A stretch of 64,000 nt of DNA, taken from contig NZ_JAPNLE010000009.1 in assembly GCF_026627925.1 (NCBI RefSeq), positions 4,092,001 to 4,156,000 on the forward strand, written 5' to 3'. Positions within the stretch are counted from its first letter, which is position 1, and each line of letters begins with the position of its first letter. The stretch comes from Cupriavidus sp. D39. Lineage in GTDB: Bacteria; Pseudomonadota; Gammaproteobacteria; Burkholderiales; Burkholderiaceae. Under the pieces are notes generated by a model. It was not told where the DNA came from. It saw only the letters and a list, made by a program, of their open reading frames with translations, and searched no databases. This document shows, in pieces, positions 13,622-22,612 of this stretch. The position numbers were made by a program, and so were the translations under genes.

Positions 13622-14878
13622 ATGTCGTCGATCCATAGCTCCTCCCAAGATGCGGCCAAGGCCGACGATTCCAAGGTTCAGCCGGCTGCCGGGCGCGACC
13701 GCATGACCAGCATGGAAGTGCGCGCCAGCATTTCGCTCGCCAGCATCTTCGCGCTGCGCATGCTGGGCCTGTTCCTGATCCTGCCCGTGTTCGCCGAGTA
13801 CGCGCACGGCCTGCCCGACGGGCACGATGCCCAGCGCGTGGGCCTCGCCATGGGCATTTACGGCCTGATGCAAGCCTTCCTGCACATTCCGCTCGGCTGG
13901 CTGTCCGACCGCGTCGGCCGCAAGCCGGTGATGGTGGCCGGCCTGCTGCTGTTCGTCGCCGGCGGGCTGGTGGCGGCCAATTCCGACACGCTGTCCGGCA
14001 TCATCATCGGCCGCTCGCTGCAAGGCATGGGCGCGATCTCCGCGGCCATCACCGCCTGCATCGCCGACCTGACCCGCGAGCAGCATCGCACCAAGGCCAT
14101 GGCCATGGTGGGTGGCAGCATCGGCCTGACCTTCGCGCTGTCGCTGGTGATCGCCTCGCCGCTGCTGCACAGCATCGGCATGCCGGGGATCTTCACGCTG
14201 ATGTCGGTGCTGGGCGTGATCGCCATCCTGGTGACCCTGTTCCTGGTGCCCACGCCGCCGCCGCCGCATCCCGTGCGGCTGCCGTTTCGCAGCGTGCTGC
14301 TCAACCCCGACCTGATCCGCCTGAACGTGGGCGTGCTGGCCTTGCATGCGTCGCAGGTGGCCATGTTCATGGTGGTGCCGGCCATGCTCAGCGACGCCGG
14401 CATGCCGCTGGACCAGCACTGGAAGGTCTACCTGCCGGTGGTGCTGGTGTCCTTCGTCCTGATGCTCGGCCCGATGATGGCCGCCGAGCGCTATGGCAAG
14501 GTGCGCCCCGTGCTGCTCTGCGCTGTTGGCCTGATGACCGCGGTGCAACTGCTGTTTGCCGCCGTGCACGGCCTGTGGGGCATCGTGGGCGTGCTGCTGT
14601 TGTTCTTCGTCGCCTTCAATGTGCTGGAGGCCATGCAGCCCTCGCTGGTATCGCGCTACGCCGCTGCGGCGCGCGGAGCGGCGCTTGGCGTCTACAACAC
14701 CACGCAGGCGATGGGCCTGTTCCTGGGCGGCGCGGTGGGTGGCTGGCTGCTCAAGCATGAGGGCCGCAGCGCGGTCTTCATCGGCTGCGCCGTCGTGCTC
14801 CTGCTCTGGCTTATAATTGCCTGGAACATGAAGTCGCCTCCGGCCCGGAAAAGCAGTGTCCCGGCCGTCGCTGTCTGA
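13622..14878 (+). CDS. MFS transporter (YajR-like drug/H+ antiporter group)
   Basis: A 418-residue major facilitator with about 12 membrane segments. The motif A loop GWLSDRVGRKPVMVAG at about 96-111 and motif C-like features mark it as a drug:H+ antiporter-type MFS; the Q-x-MGAISAAITACIADLT stretch resembles YajR-type proteins. The N-terminal 35 residues are hydrophilic and poorly conserved, so a start at the internal ATG (MTSMEVRAS) is possible. The uvrA-MFS-ssb neighbourhood is common in beta-proteobacteria, but substrate and any link to repair are unknown. Confidence 0.86.
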   Translation: MSSIHSSSQDAAKADDSKVQPAAGRDRMTSMEVRASISLASIFALRMLGLFLILPVFAEYAHGLPDGHDAQRVGLAMGIYGLMQAFLHIPLGWLSDRVGRKPVMVAGLLLFVAGGLVAANSDTLSGIIIGRSLQGMGAISAAITACIADLTREQHRTKAMAMVGGSIGLTFALSLVIASPLLHSIGMPGIFTLMSVLGVIAILVTLFLVPTPPPPHPVRLPFRSVLLNPDLIRLNVGVLALHASQVAMFMVVPAMLSDAGMPLDQHWKVYLPVVLVSFVLMLGPMMAAERYGKVRPVLLCAVGLMTAVQLLFAAVHGLWGIVGVLLLFFVAFNVLEAMQPSLVSRYAAAARGAALGVYNTTQAMGLFLGGAVGGWLLKHEGRSAVFIGCAVVLLLWLIIAWNMKSPPARKSSVPAVAV

Positions 14879-14965
14879 AGTTGGCAGCCCGCGGTGGTTG
14901 GCCCGCAAGGGTTGCCCGCATCACTTCGTATAGCTTTTTGCCGTAAATTGGCACTAGCATGACCG

Positions 14966-14993
14966 CGCGCCCGACTTCTTGGCCGGGGGCGCG
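14966..14993 (+). terminator. Candidate hairpin between MFS gene and ssb
   Basis: A perfect 7-bp stem CGCGCCC / GGGCGCG with a 14-base loop is followed by TTATTCGTTT. It could terminate the MFS transcript or sit in the ssb leader. Weak as an intrinsic terminator because the U-tract is interrupted. Confidence 0.35.
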
Positions 14994-15068
14994 TTATTCG
15001 TTTACGCATCAGTCAAGGCATCGCCACGCCGCTTGCAGCAGAGGGCGTGGCCCTGGGAGAACATTCAC

Positions 15069-15623
15069 ATGGCATCGATCAACAAAGTCATCCTCGTCGG
15101 CAACCTGGGCGCGGACCCGGAAACCCGCTACCTGCCCAGCGGCGACGCCGTGAGCAACATCCGCCTGGCGACCACCGATCGCTACAAGGACAAGACCAGC
15201 GGCGAGATGAAGGAAGCCACCGAGTGGCACCGCATCGCCTTCTTCGGCAAGCTGGCCGAGATCGCGGGCCAGTATCTGCGCAAGGGCTCGCAGGTCTATA
15301 TCGAAGGCCGCATCCGTACCCGCAAGTGGACCGACCAGTCCGGCGTGGAAAAGTACAGCACTGAAATCGTGGCTGAGCAAATGCAGATGCTGGGCTCGCG
15401 CCAAGGCATGGGCGGCGGCGGCGGTGGTGGCGACGACATGGGCGGCGGTGGCTACGGTGGTGGCCGTGAAGCTTCGGGCGGTGGCGGCGGTGGCTACGGC
15501 GGCGGTGCACGCAGCGGTGGCGGCCAGGCTGCCGGTGGCCAGCAAGGTGCTGGCGGCGCGCGTCGCCAGCAGCAGGCTCCGTCGAACGGCTTTGAAGATA
15601 TGGACGACGATATTCCGTTCTGA
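15069..15623 (+). CDS. ssb: Single-stranded DNA-binding protein
   Basis: Binds ssDNA during replication, recombination and repair. The 184 residues have an N-terminal OB fold ([20 protein letters not shown] ... [19 protein letters not shown], about 1-110), a Gly/Gln-rich disordered linker with GGGGGGDD- and GGYGGG-type repeats, and the acidic tip DMDDDIPF that binds partner proteins such as exonuclease I and PriA. Length and tail are typical of proteobacterial SSB. It lies downstream of uvrA and the MFS gene and ends just before a strong terminator. Confidence 0.97.
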   Translation: MASINKVILVGNLGADPETRYLPSGDAVSNIRLATTDRYKDKTSGEMKEATEWHRIAFFGKLAEIAGQYLRKGSQVYIEGRIRTRKWTDQSGVEKYSTEIVAEQMQMLGSRQGMGGGGGGGDDMGGGGYGGGREASGGGGGGYGGGARSGGGQAAGGQQGAGGARRQQQAPSNGFEDMDDDIPF

Positions 15624-15659
15624 CGATCACTTTTCTGCTTCTGTCAACAACTAGCCTGC

Positions 15660-15683
15660 AGCCCTGCCGCTGTGGGCTTTTTT
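15660..15683 (+). terminator. Rho-independent terminator of ssb
   Basis: Stem AGCCC / GGGCT with a 9-base loop followed directly by six T at 15678-15683, 37 bp after the ssb stop. A textbook intrinsic terminator. Confidence 0.8.
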
Positions 15684-15837
15684 GTTTACTGTCTCTCTGA
15701 CGGCGTTACTGGACTGAGTCTTGCAGCCCACCTCTCGGGATGCGTGAACAAGTCGGTCCCCATCTTGTCTTCCCCCAATCACGCACCGCTGGCGCTCGCA
15801 GCCCCACGCGCACTGAATGCCGCAGGGGCGTAGGCGC

Positions 15838-15863
15838 AAAAACAATACATAAATATTGTTTTT
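15838..15863. promoter_or_regulatory. Inverted-repeat operator upstream of tetR (site 1)
   Basis: Perfect 10-bp arms AAAAACAATA and TATTGTTTTT separated by 6 bp. The right arm overlaps the -35 box of the promoter for the TetR gene that starts 67 bp downstream. A second site with the same AAACAA-N10-TTGTTT core lies at 16743-16768. Probably the binding site of that TetR protein. Confidence 0.7.
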
Positions 15864-15884
15864 CATCGAAATTCCGGCTATGTT
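15856..15884 (+). promoter_or_regulatory. Predicted sigma-70 promoter of tetR
   Basis: TTGTTT at 15856-15861 and TATGTT at 15879-15884 with a 17-bp spacer. The -35 hexamer lies inside operator site 1, which predicts autorepression. Confidence 0.55.
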
Positions 15885-15929
15885 CGAGGGTTCGTTAGGC
15901 GGGGTAACCCTCCGCTGTGGAGATAGACA

Positions 15930-16511
15930 ATGGAGAACACGGTACGGTCGGAGCGATCCCGCCAGATCATCCTCGACGCAGCAATCGCCATCCTCGCGCG
16001 CGAGGGCCCTGGCCGGCTCACGATCGATGCCATCGCGCAAGAGGGCGGGATCAGCAAGGGCCGGGTGATGCACCAGTTCCGTACAAAGGCGGCCGTGGTG
16101 GAGGCGCTGCTGGAGCATCAGATCGAGTACTTCGACAAGTTCGCGAAGGACTACTTTGCCGCTGCCGGCGCCGGGAATCCCGAGGCGCAGCTGTCAGAGC
16201 AGATCCTGGCGTTTCGCGAATCCATCTCCCATCCACAGTCGCTCGTCTTTGCCATCCTCGGCTCCATTGCGGAGAACCCAGAACTGTTGTCGGTGGTCAG
16301 GGAGAAGACGGCCGAGAAGGTGGTGCGCATCAAGGAAGAGGCTGAGGATCCCGATCTGGCGCTGCTGCGCTGGCAGGCTGCCCAGGGGATGGTGCTCGCA
16401 AAGATGCTGGGGCTCTGCCCGCTTGCGCCGCAGGAGCGCGACCGCTTGTTCGACCGGCTGCTCGACAGCCAGGCCTGGTCAACGCAGCCCAAGCCCAAGA
16501 AAAGAAAGTAG
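15930..16511 (+). CDS. TetR/AcrR family transcriptional regulator
   Basis: A 193-residue TetR protein. The N-terminal helix-turn-helix (RQIILDAAIAILAREGPGRL then AIAQEGGISKGRVMHQF, about 10-55) is typical; the C-terminal ligand domain is divergent and ends in a basic tail KPKKRK. A ribosome-binding GGAG lies about 9 bp before the ATG at 15930. Matching inverted repeats over its own promoter and over the promoter of the DUF3313 lipoprotein downstream predict that it represses both. The inducing ligand is unknown. Confidence 0.9.
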   Translation: MENTVRSERSRQIILDAAIAILAREGPGRLTIDAIAQEGGISKGRVMHQFRTKAAVVEALLEHQIEYFDKFAKDYFAAAGAGNPEAQLSEQILAFRESISHPQSLVFAILGSIAENPELLSVVREKTAEKVVRIKEEAEDPDLALLRWQAAQGMVLAKMLGLCPLAPQERDRLFDRLLDSQAWSTQPKPKKRK

Positions 16512-16742
16512 TCCGCGCTAGAGCTAGACGGTGCCTGGCAAGGCATCGGCGATATCTGCCCAGGCGGCAGCCAGGCTGCCGCCCACGGACGTGCAAAGCG
16601 TCTGATCTGAAGCAGGAGCCCCGGGGCTTGCCGGAATAGGGCAAGCATCGAGCGGCACCGCGCTGGCTCCGTCTGTCCGTCTCTCCCTCCCGCCCCTCTC
16701 CCGACCTCCAGCGATTGTTAGTCTTCAGCCGCTTGCCTGCTC

Positions 16743-16768
16743 AAAAACAAACCGACTGTATTGTTTGC
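16743..16768. promoter_or_regulatory. Inverted-repeat operator upstream of lipoprotein gene (site 2)
   Basis: AAACAA and TTGTTT cores separated by exactly 10 bp, the same geometry as site 1 at 15838-15863, with partly degenerate outer arms. The right half again overlaps the -35 box of the downstream promoter. The flanking stretch 16512-16742 shows no gene. Confidence 0.6.
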
Positions 16769-16792
16769 AAATTGATTGCGAGACGCTATACT
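16765..16792 (+). promoter_or_regulatory. Predicted sigma-70 promoter of the DUF3313 lipoprotein gene
   Basis: TTGCAA at 16765-16770 and TATACT at 16787-16792 with a 16-bp spacer. Transcription would start near 16799, leaving a leader of about 240 nt before the ATG at 17038. The leader contains a small GGCGCCTTTTGGCGC-type hairpin near 16858-16872 but nothing I can name. Confidence 0.55.
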
Positions 16793-17037
16793 TGCGTCTC
16801 AAGGCAGCGCTCGTTACGTCAGAGTCCTGCTCTTCCATGGAAAACGCGAAACATTGGCGCCTTTTGGCGCTGTGGATTCGTGCGCCTGTTTGCAGCGGCG
16901 CTGCTTCACAGTCCAGGGAATAGAACCAGAGTCGACCAGCGCTTGGATTCGCAAGCATGGCTCATCCACCAAATGGCCTCCGACTTCCGTTCAATAGCGA
17001 ACGCGGTCCGCTGGGCAAATCAACGAAGGGATTTCAA

Positions 17038-17703
17038 ATGCTCGCCTCCAATACAACGAACCGACTTCTGGTGATGGCAGTACTTGCCGTGGTCATGACA
17101 GGTTGCGCGAGCACAAAGCCCGTGGCCTATTCCGGCATCTCATCGTCAGCCGTGCTGACAACCAACGCCAAAGAGGAAGCCGAGCGCATTCCGTATAGCT
17201 ATGCGACGACGGTGGACTGGCGCAAATACACTTCGATCATCGTTGACCCGGTTGAAATCTACAAAGGCCGGGACCATCAGTTCGAAGATATGTCCGCTGA
17301 AGACAAAGCCGCGCTTGCGAGCTACATGCAGTCGCAATTTTCCGAAAAGCTTAAAACCCGCTTTGCTGTAGTGAACAGCCCGGCCCGGGACACGTTGCGC
17401 CTGAAGCTGACCCTGACCGGTGCGAATACCACTACACCTGTTCTCGGGCCATTGTTGCGCTTCGACATTGCCGGTGGGCTCTATAACGGGGTGCAGGCAA
17501 TCCGGGGGCGAGAGGGCGCGATGACGGGCTATGTCATCTACGCCGTCGAGATTTTCGATGCGCAGAGCAACCGGCTTCTCAAGGCATACATCACCAAGCA
17601 ATACCCCAATGCCATGAACGTTGTCGCCAATTTCGGTGCATTGACTGCTTCCAGGACTGGCATCGATAAAGGTGCGGACGCGCTCGTAGAACAACTCCGG
17701 TGA
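17038..17703 (+). CDS. DUF3313 family lipoprotein
   Basis: A 221-residue envelope lipoprotein. The signal peptide ends in a lipobox-like VVMTGC, so Cys22 would be lipidated. The mature part has WRKYTSIIVDPVEIYKGRDH, LASYMQSQFSEKL and a late FDAQSNRLLKAYITKQYPNA, the pattern of DUF3313 proteins. Function in the family is unknown; cell-envelope attachment is inferred from the lipobox. I chose the ATG at 17038 because it starts the signal peptide; the frame is open further upstream to 16957 without coding character. Predicted to be controlled by the neighbouring TetR. Confidence 0.85.
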   Translation: MLASNTTNRLLVMAVLAVVMTGCASTKPVAYSGISSSAVLTTNAKEEAERIPYSYATTVDWRKYTSIIVDPVEIYKGRDHQFEDMSAEDKAALASYMQSQFSEKLKTRFAVVNSPARDTLRLKLTLTGANTTTPVLGPLLRFDIAGGLYNGVQAIRGREGAMTGYVIYAVEIFDAQSNRLLKAYITKQYPNAMNVVANFGALTASRTGIDKGADALVEQLR

Positions 17704-17780
17704 CCACGTCGCTGCCACGCGTCCCGCTCGCTGGCTCGTTTTAAGTTGAGCTGCAAGTGGCATCCAGCCGGAGTTGAGTC

Positions 17781-17861
17781 ATGGACCTCAGATGGGTGGC
17801 GCTCTGCATTGGCTGCGGCTGGATAGCCGGTCAGATGGCGCAGTGGCTTGCGATGCCGTAG
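17781..17861 (+). CDS. Possible 26-residue hydrophobic micropeptide
   Basis: A short frame ATG...TAG with a well-placed GGAG 7 bp upstream. The translation starts MDLRWVALCIGCG and continues WIAGQMAQWLAMP: mostly hydrophobic, Trp-rich, and could form a single membrane helix. It lies between the DUF3313 lipoprotein and the pqi operon on the same strand. No homology is known to me; it may be chance. Confidence 0.25.
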   Translation: MDLRWVALCIGCGWIAGQMAQWLAMP

Positions 17862-17975
17862 TCAGCGTAGTTGACGGCAACACGTAGTGTTCGCCGTTAC
17901 GACGCTCGAACCTGCTTTGCGCCCGTGAGGTACCGTAATGCCCCCTCCGTGAAGCGAGATGCTTGGGCTCACCCA

Positions 17976-18586
17976 GTGAGCATCCCGCACTTGATCGCCT
18001 GCAAATATTGCGACGCTGTCCATCAGCAAGCTGATCTCGCCGAGGGCGAGCGCGCGCTGTGCCTGCGCTGCGGCGGTCTGTTGTATCGCGAGTGTCAGCG
18101 CGCCTATCAGCGCCAGCTGCCGCTGGTGGTGATCGCGCTGATCCTGTTCATTCTCTCAAGCGCCTGTCCCATCGTCGAGATGGATCTCAAGGGGTGCGCA
18201 CCGAGACCTCGCTGTGGGGCGCGATACAGGCCCTCTCTACCGGCCGGATGGCACCGGTGGCCATCCTGGTGTTCGCTACCACCATCCTGTTTCCTTTTGC
18301 CGAAATGCTGATGATGCTCTGCCTGCTGGTGCCGATGGCCCTGCGCCGCATGCCCCCGGGATTCGGTCGTCTTGTCCGCGGTGTCCAGCAGGCCAGGCCG
18401 TGGGGCATGCTCGAAGTCTTCATGATCGGCGTGCTGGTCACGCTGGTGAAGCTCTCGACCGTTGCCCAGGTGCTGCCGGGCGTCGCGCTGTGGTCGTTCG
18501 CCGCACTGATGATCGTGCTCGCCGCGATGCTTTGCTTCGACCCGCGCGACCTCTGGCGGTACCTGGATGAGGATGCGCCACGATGA
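17976..18586 (+). CDS. pqiA: Paraquat-inducible protein A, first PqiA half-protein, frame broken
   Basis: Inner-membrane partner of the PqiB MCE lipid-transport protein. The N-terminus carries a zinc-ribbon-like pair CKYC and CLRC, then two or more membrane segments (LPLVVIALILFILSSACPIV, then MAPVAILVFATTILFPFAEM, MLEVFMIGVLVTLVKLSTVA). A G is missing in the run GGGG at 18191-18194; restoring it joins VEMDLKG to VRTETSLWGAIQALSTG and gives about 203 residues. The start is uncertain: I use GTG 17976 (VSIPHLIACKYC); GTG 17925 is an alternative. It corresponds to one half of the E. coli PqiA fold, the other half being the next gene. Confidence 0.85.
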
Positions 18587-19224
18587 GAATCCCAACCGCC
18601 ACAGCACACCCAGCTGCCTCACTGGGTCTTCTGTCTTGCCACGCCTGCGCCGCGCTCAGCCCGAGCGATCTGGTGGGCGAACCCTGCCCGCGCTGCGGCG
18701 CCACCCTGCATCATCGCAAACCGCGGAGCCTGACCCGTACATGGGCCTTCCTGCTGGCGGCCTACATGCTCTATATCCCTGCCAACCTGCTGCCAGTGAT
18801 GGTGACGCAATCCATCCTTGGCACGCAGCGCGACACCATCTTCTCGGGCGTCATCTACCTGTGGATGTCGGGCGCCAATCTGCTCGCCATCATCGTACTG
18901 ATTGCGAGCATCGTCGTGCCGCTCTTGAAGATGGCGATCCTTACCCTCTTGCTGCTCACCGTGCAATTGCGCTCAAGCTGGCGCATCCGCCAGCAGACCC
19001 GCCTCTATCGCCTGCTTGAACTGATTGGTCGCTGGTCGATGCTCGATATCTTCGTGGTCGCGCTGCTGGCTTCGCTGGTACGGGCCGACTCGCTAGCGAC
19101 CATTGTTCCAGGCGGCGGGGCGATTGCCTTCGGCTCCGTGGTGGTGCTCACCATGATGGCTTCGCTGAGTTTTGACCCACGCCTGCTGTGGGATTCGCTG
19201 GATGCAAGACATGTCCGACCTTGA
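18583..19224 (+). CDS. pqiA: Paraquat-inducible protein A, second PqiA half-protein
   Basis: A 213-residue inner-membrane protein overlapping the previous stop by ATGA. It again begins with a CHAC ... CPRC zinc-ribbon pair (about 20-42) and has about four membrane segments (FLLAAYMLYIPANLLPVMV, LLAIIVLIASIVVPLLKMAI, MLDIFVVALLASLVRA and a last one). Two separate PqiA-type proteins in tandem are usual in Pseudomonas and Burkholderiales, where E. coli has one fused protein. Together with PqiB and PqiC it should form a phospholipid-trafficking system spanning the envelope. Confidence 0.9.
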   Translation: MRIPTATAHPAASLGLLSCHACAALSPSDLVGEPCPRCGATLHHRKPRSLTRTWAFLLAAYMLYIPANLLPVMVTQSILGTQRDTIFSGVIYLWMSGANLLAIIVLIASIVVPLLKMAILTLLLLTVQLRSSWRIRQQTRLYRLLELIGRWSMLDIFVVALLASLVRADSLATIVPGGGAIAFGSVVVLTMMASLSFDPRLLWDSLDARHVRP

Positions 19225-20871
19225 GGCATCCGTGCCCCTTCCGCCTTCTCCCACATGGCCACCGTCGCCGCCGATGCCCGGGCCGGAGCGCCGGCAGCGC
19301 GGGCGCTGGGTACCCTCGCTCGTCTGGCTGATTCCGCTTGTCGCCGCCGTGATCTCGCTGTCATTGCTGATCCACACATTGGCCGAGCGCGGCCCTTCGA
19401 TCACCGTGAGTTTCCGCTCCGCCGATGGACTCATCCCCCGCAAGACCCCTGTGCGCTACAAGGCCGTGGATATCGGCCTTGTCAAGTCACTGCGCCTGGC
19501 GCCGGACCGCTCGCATGTCGTCGCCACTATCGAGCTGACTAGCGATGCCGAGAGCTTCTCGACCAGCGATACGCGCTTCTGGGTGGTGCGCCCGAGGATT
19601 GCCGTGTCTGGCATCTCGGGCCTGGAGACGCTGGTGTCCGGCTCCTATATCGGCGTGGACGCCGGCAGGTCGGAGGTACGCAGACGCGCTTTCACGGGGC
19701 TGGAAGCACCGCCTGTTGTCACCACCGATGCCTCCGGCAAGCAATTCGTGCTGCGCGCCGCCGACCTTGGCTCACTCGATATCGGCTCTCCGGTCTACTA
19801 CCGGCGCGTGCAGGTCGGACAGGTGGTGGCCTACCAGCTCAATCCCGACGGCCGAGATCTATCCGTGCGGGTATTCATCAACAAGCCTTACGACCAGATG
19901 GTCACCGTGGATGCGCGCTTCTGGCACGCCAGCGGCGTCGATATCAAGCTCGACTCGGGTGGGTTCAAGCTCAACACGCAGTCGCTTGCCACGATGTTGC
20001 TCGGTGGCGTTGCCTTCCAGGCCCCGGACGATGCCAAGGCCACCGCCGTGGCAGGAGAAAACACCCAGTTCATGCTCGCCAGCGACCAGGCCAACGCCTT
20101 CAAGGCATCCGACGAACTTGCGCCTACGCTGGCCGTGCTCTACTTCGACCAGTCCGTGCGCGGCTTGTCGCCTGGCGCTCCGGTTGACTTTCGCGGCATA
20201 GCCGTGGGCCAGGTGAGATCCATCGGCATCGAATACCAGCGCGACAAAAAAGCGTTCCGCATGCCCGTCGTAGTGGAGTTATATCCGTCCCGCATTGGCT
20301 TATCCGCGCGTGATCTCGCGGATAAGCCCCACGCCAGGGGCATCGCCGATGTCCTGAACAAGCGCGGCCTTCGGGCGCAGCTGCGCACCGGCAACCTGCT
20401 GACCGGCCAGGTCTTTGTGGCGTTTGATTTCTTCCCTGGCGCGCCACCGGTAAAGCTAAGCCTGGACAACGCGGTGCCCGAACTCCCCACCATACCGGGG
20501 ACGTTGGACGAGCTGCAGACCAGTTGGGCAACATCGTTTCCAAGCTGGATAAGGTGCCGTTTGATCAGATCGGCCAAGACCTTCGGACCACGATGGCGTC
20601 GCTGGACAAGATGCTGAGCAATGCCGACAAGCTGGTGACTCAGTTCAACGGCGATGTGATGCCGCAAGTCACCACCGCGCTGCGCGATGCGCACAAGACA
20701 CTGGAGATGGCCAACGGCGCGCTCGACGCAAACGCGCCGATGCAACAAGACGCGCGCCGCATGATGCAGGAGTTGACGCGCGCCGCCATCTCGCTGCGCA
20801 CCTTGGCGGACTATCTGGAAGGGCATCCGGAAGCCCTGGTGCGCGGCAAAACGGATCAGGAGACACCATGA
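19211..20871 (+). CDS. pqiB: MCE-domain intermembrane transport protein PqiB, frame broken
   Basis: Periplasm-spanning MCE protein that builds a tunnel for lipids between membranes. One N-terminal membrane segment (about 35-55, LVWLIPLVAAVISLSLLIHT) precedes MCE repeats, each starting like FRSADGLIPRKTPVRYKAVDIG, then GSPVYYRRVQVGQVVAYQL and GAPVDFRGIAVGQVRSIGIE, so three MCE domains. A base is missing near 20517-20521; repair joins LDELQ to QLGNIVSKLDKVPFDQIG and gives about 553 residues, normal for PqiB. The start is at ATG 19211 (MSDLEASV), overlapping pqiA; ATG 19202 is equally possible. Confidence 0.9.
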
Positions 20872-21482
20872 TGAAAGGCAGCAATCTGCCACGACTGGCT
20901 GCGGGGCTGGTGATCGTGTCTGCCGCCGCTGTGCTGGCCGGCTGCGCCTCGCCCGAGGCGCGGTATTACACCTTGTCACCAGCGGCGGAGGCTCGTCCTG
21001 CGGCCGTGCCGGTGACTGGCCAGGCACCGGAGCCTGTATGGATCGAAGTGGCACCCGTTCGCGTGCCGGAACGCGTCAACCGGGTCAATCTTGTCCTGAG
21101 CAACAGCAGTGGCAGGCTCAAGCTGTTGCAGCAAGATCGCTGGTCGGCATCGCTCCCGGACGAATTTCGCGACGCGCTGTCTCAACGCTTGCAAGTGAGC
21201 CTGGGCGCCGTCGATACGTACCAGCATGGCAGGCCCGGCGCGGAGCCGCTTTATCGCGTCAGCGCCGAAGTGGTACAGATCGATGCCGCCATCGACGAAC
21301 GTGTCAGCGCTATCGTCCACTGGACCGTGCACCGGTTGCCCGACGGCAAAGTGACGGTGGGGTACACGCGGGCGGAGCTGGCAGCAGCGGGAGGCGTGGA
21401 TGGCGTTGTAGCCGCCTATCAGCAGGTAGTGATCAACACCGCCGCCGACATCGCGGCGGCGGTGCGCTCGCTACGATCGTGA
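20868..21482 (+). CDS. pqiC: PqiC family outer-membrane lipoprotein
   Basis: A 204-residue lipoprotein overlapping the pqiB stop by ATGA. The signal peptide ends AVLAGC, giving a lipidated Cys, and the mature domain (ARYYTLSP, then WIEVAPVRVPERVNR, RWSASLPDEFRDALSQRL) is the ABC-type transport auxiliary / DUF330 fold of PqiC and YrbC-associated lipoproteins. It anchors the PqiB tunnel to the outer membrane. It is the last gene of the pqi operon; the next gene is convergent with only 41 bp between. Confidence 0.9.
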   Translation: MMKGSNLPRLAAGLVIVSAAAVLAGCASPEARYYTLSPAAEARPAAVPVTGQAPEPVWIEVAPVRVPERVNRVNLVLSNSSGRLKLLQQDRWSASLPDEFRDALSQRLQVSLGAVDTYQHGRPGAEPLYRVSAEVVQIDAAIDERVSAIVHWTVHRLPDGKVTVGYTRAELAAAGGVDGVVAAYQQVVINTAADIAAAVRSLRS

Positions 21483-21523
21483 GTGCCTGGGCGGCTCTGG
21501 CGCGGTCCGCAACGGCACGGCAT

Positions 21524-22507
21524 TCATTCCATGCTGGCGCCGGAGTCCTTGGCCACCTTGGTCCACTTGGCAGTTTCCGAACGGATGAACCCGGACAACT
21601 GCGTCGGCGTCATATCGCCCGCCGTCACGCCTTGCTCCTCGAAGCGTTTCTGCACCTCGGGCAGCTTCAACACCTTGGCCAGCTCCGCACTGACACGCTG
21701 CTCGACCGCGGGCGGTGTGCCCCGCGGCGCCATCAGCGCGTACCACGTCGTCACCTCGAATCCCTTGACGCCGCTTTCGTCGAGCGTTGGCACGCCTGGA
21801 TAGGCGGTGGACCGCTTCGCCGTGGTGACGGCGAGCGCCTTCACCTTGCCGCTGCGCACGTGGGGCGCGGCGGAGGGGCTGGTTTCGATAGCCATCTGGA
21901 TTTGCCCGGCGATCAGGTCTGTCATCATCGGGGCGCCGCCCTTGTAGGGCACGTGGGCGATGTCGGTGCCCGTCATCGCGCGGAACAGTTCGCCGGAGAG
22001 GTGCTCGGTGCTGCCGGTGCCGGCGGAGCCGTAGTTGACCTTGCCCGGATGTGCCTTGATGTAGGCGATCAGTTCCGGCACGGACTTGGCCGGGATCATT
22101 TGGTTGACCAGCAGCACGTTGGGTGTCAGCGCGACCATGCCGACCGGGTCGAGGTCCTTGGTGAAATCGTAGGGGAGCGTCTTGTAGATGCCGGGCGCCA
22201 TGGTATGCGCCACGGTAGCAAGCAGGAAGGTGTAGCCATCGGCCTGCGCCCTTGCCACATTGGCGGCGCCGAGCGTGCCGCCGGCGCCGGGCCGGTTGTC
22301 GATCACCACCGGCTGGCGCAACGCTTCACCGAGCTTCTGGCCGATGGTGCGGCCGATGATATCGGTGGTGCCGCCAGCGGCAAACGGGACCACCAGCGAG
22401 ATCGGCCTGGCTGGCCAATTGTCCGCCGCGAATGCGACGACACCCACCGACATGAGGGCGGTGCCGAGGATGCCGGCGATCACGGCGCGGCGTGCGGTGG
22501 ACTTCAT
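21524..22507 (-). CDS. Bug/TctC-type tripartite tricarboxylate receptor (1)
   Basis: A 327-residue periplasmic solute-binding protein. It has a signal peptide (about 1-27, ending AFA), then the family signatures NWPARPISLVVPFAAGGTTDIIGR, GAGGTLGAANVARAQADGYT, LTPNVLLVNQ and HVPYKGGAPMMTDLIAGQ. Bug proteins normally feed TctAB-type permeases with small carboxylates; no permease lies nearby. The start has a strong GCAGGAGACA ribosome-binding site. It is downstream of and co-directional with a LysR gene that probably controls it. The ligand is unknown. Confidence 0.92.
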   Translation of the reverse strand: MKSTARRAVIAGILGTALMSVGVVAFAADNWPARPISLVVPFAAGGTTDIIGRTIGQKLGEALRQPVVIDNRPGAGGTLGAANVARAQADGYTFLLATVAHTMAPGIYKTLPYDFTKDLDPVGMVALTPNVLLVNQMIPAKSVPELIAYIKAHPGKVNYGSAGTGSTEHLSGELFRAMTGTDIAHVPYKGGAPMMTDLIAGQIQMAIETSPSAAPHVRSGKVKALAVTTAKRSTAYPGVPTLDESGVKGFEVTTWYALMAPRGTPPAVEQRVSAELAKVLKLPEVQKRFEEQGVTAGDMTPTQLSGFIRSETAKWTKVAKDSGASME

Positions 22508-22612
22508 CTTGTCTCCTGCGGGAACGTTCTGGTAGTCGGCGGGGCGTTTTTTGCTGGCAAGACTGTACGTAGCGCCACAGGCGGGCGCCAGTCACGTTCC
22601 GGCAAGGGGTCT

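Noticed and set aside
15400..15560. Short tandem GGY/GGC repeats
   Set aside because: They encode the Gly-rich linker of SSB and need no separate explanation.
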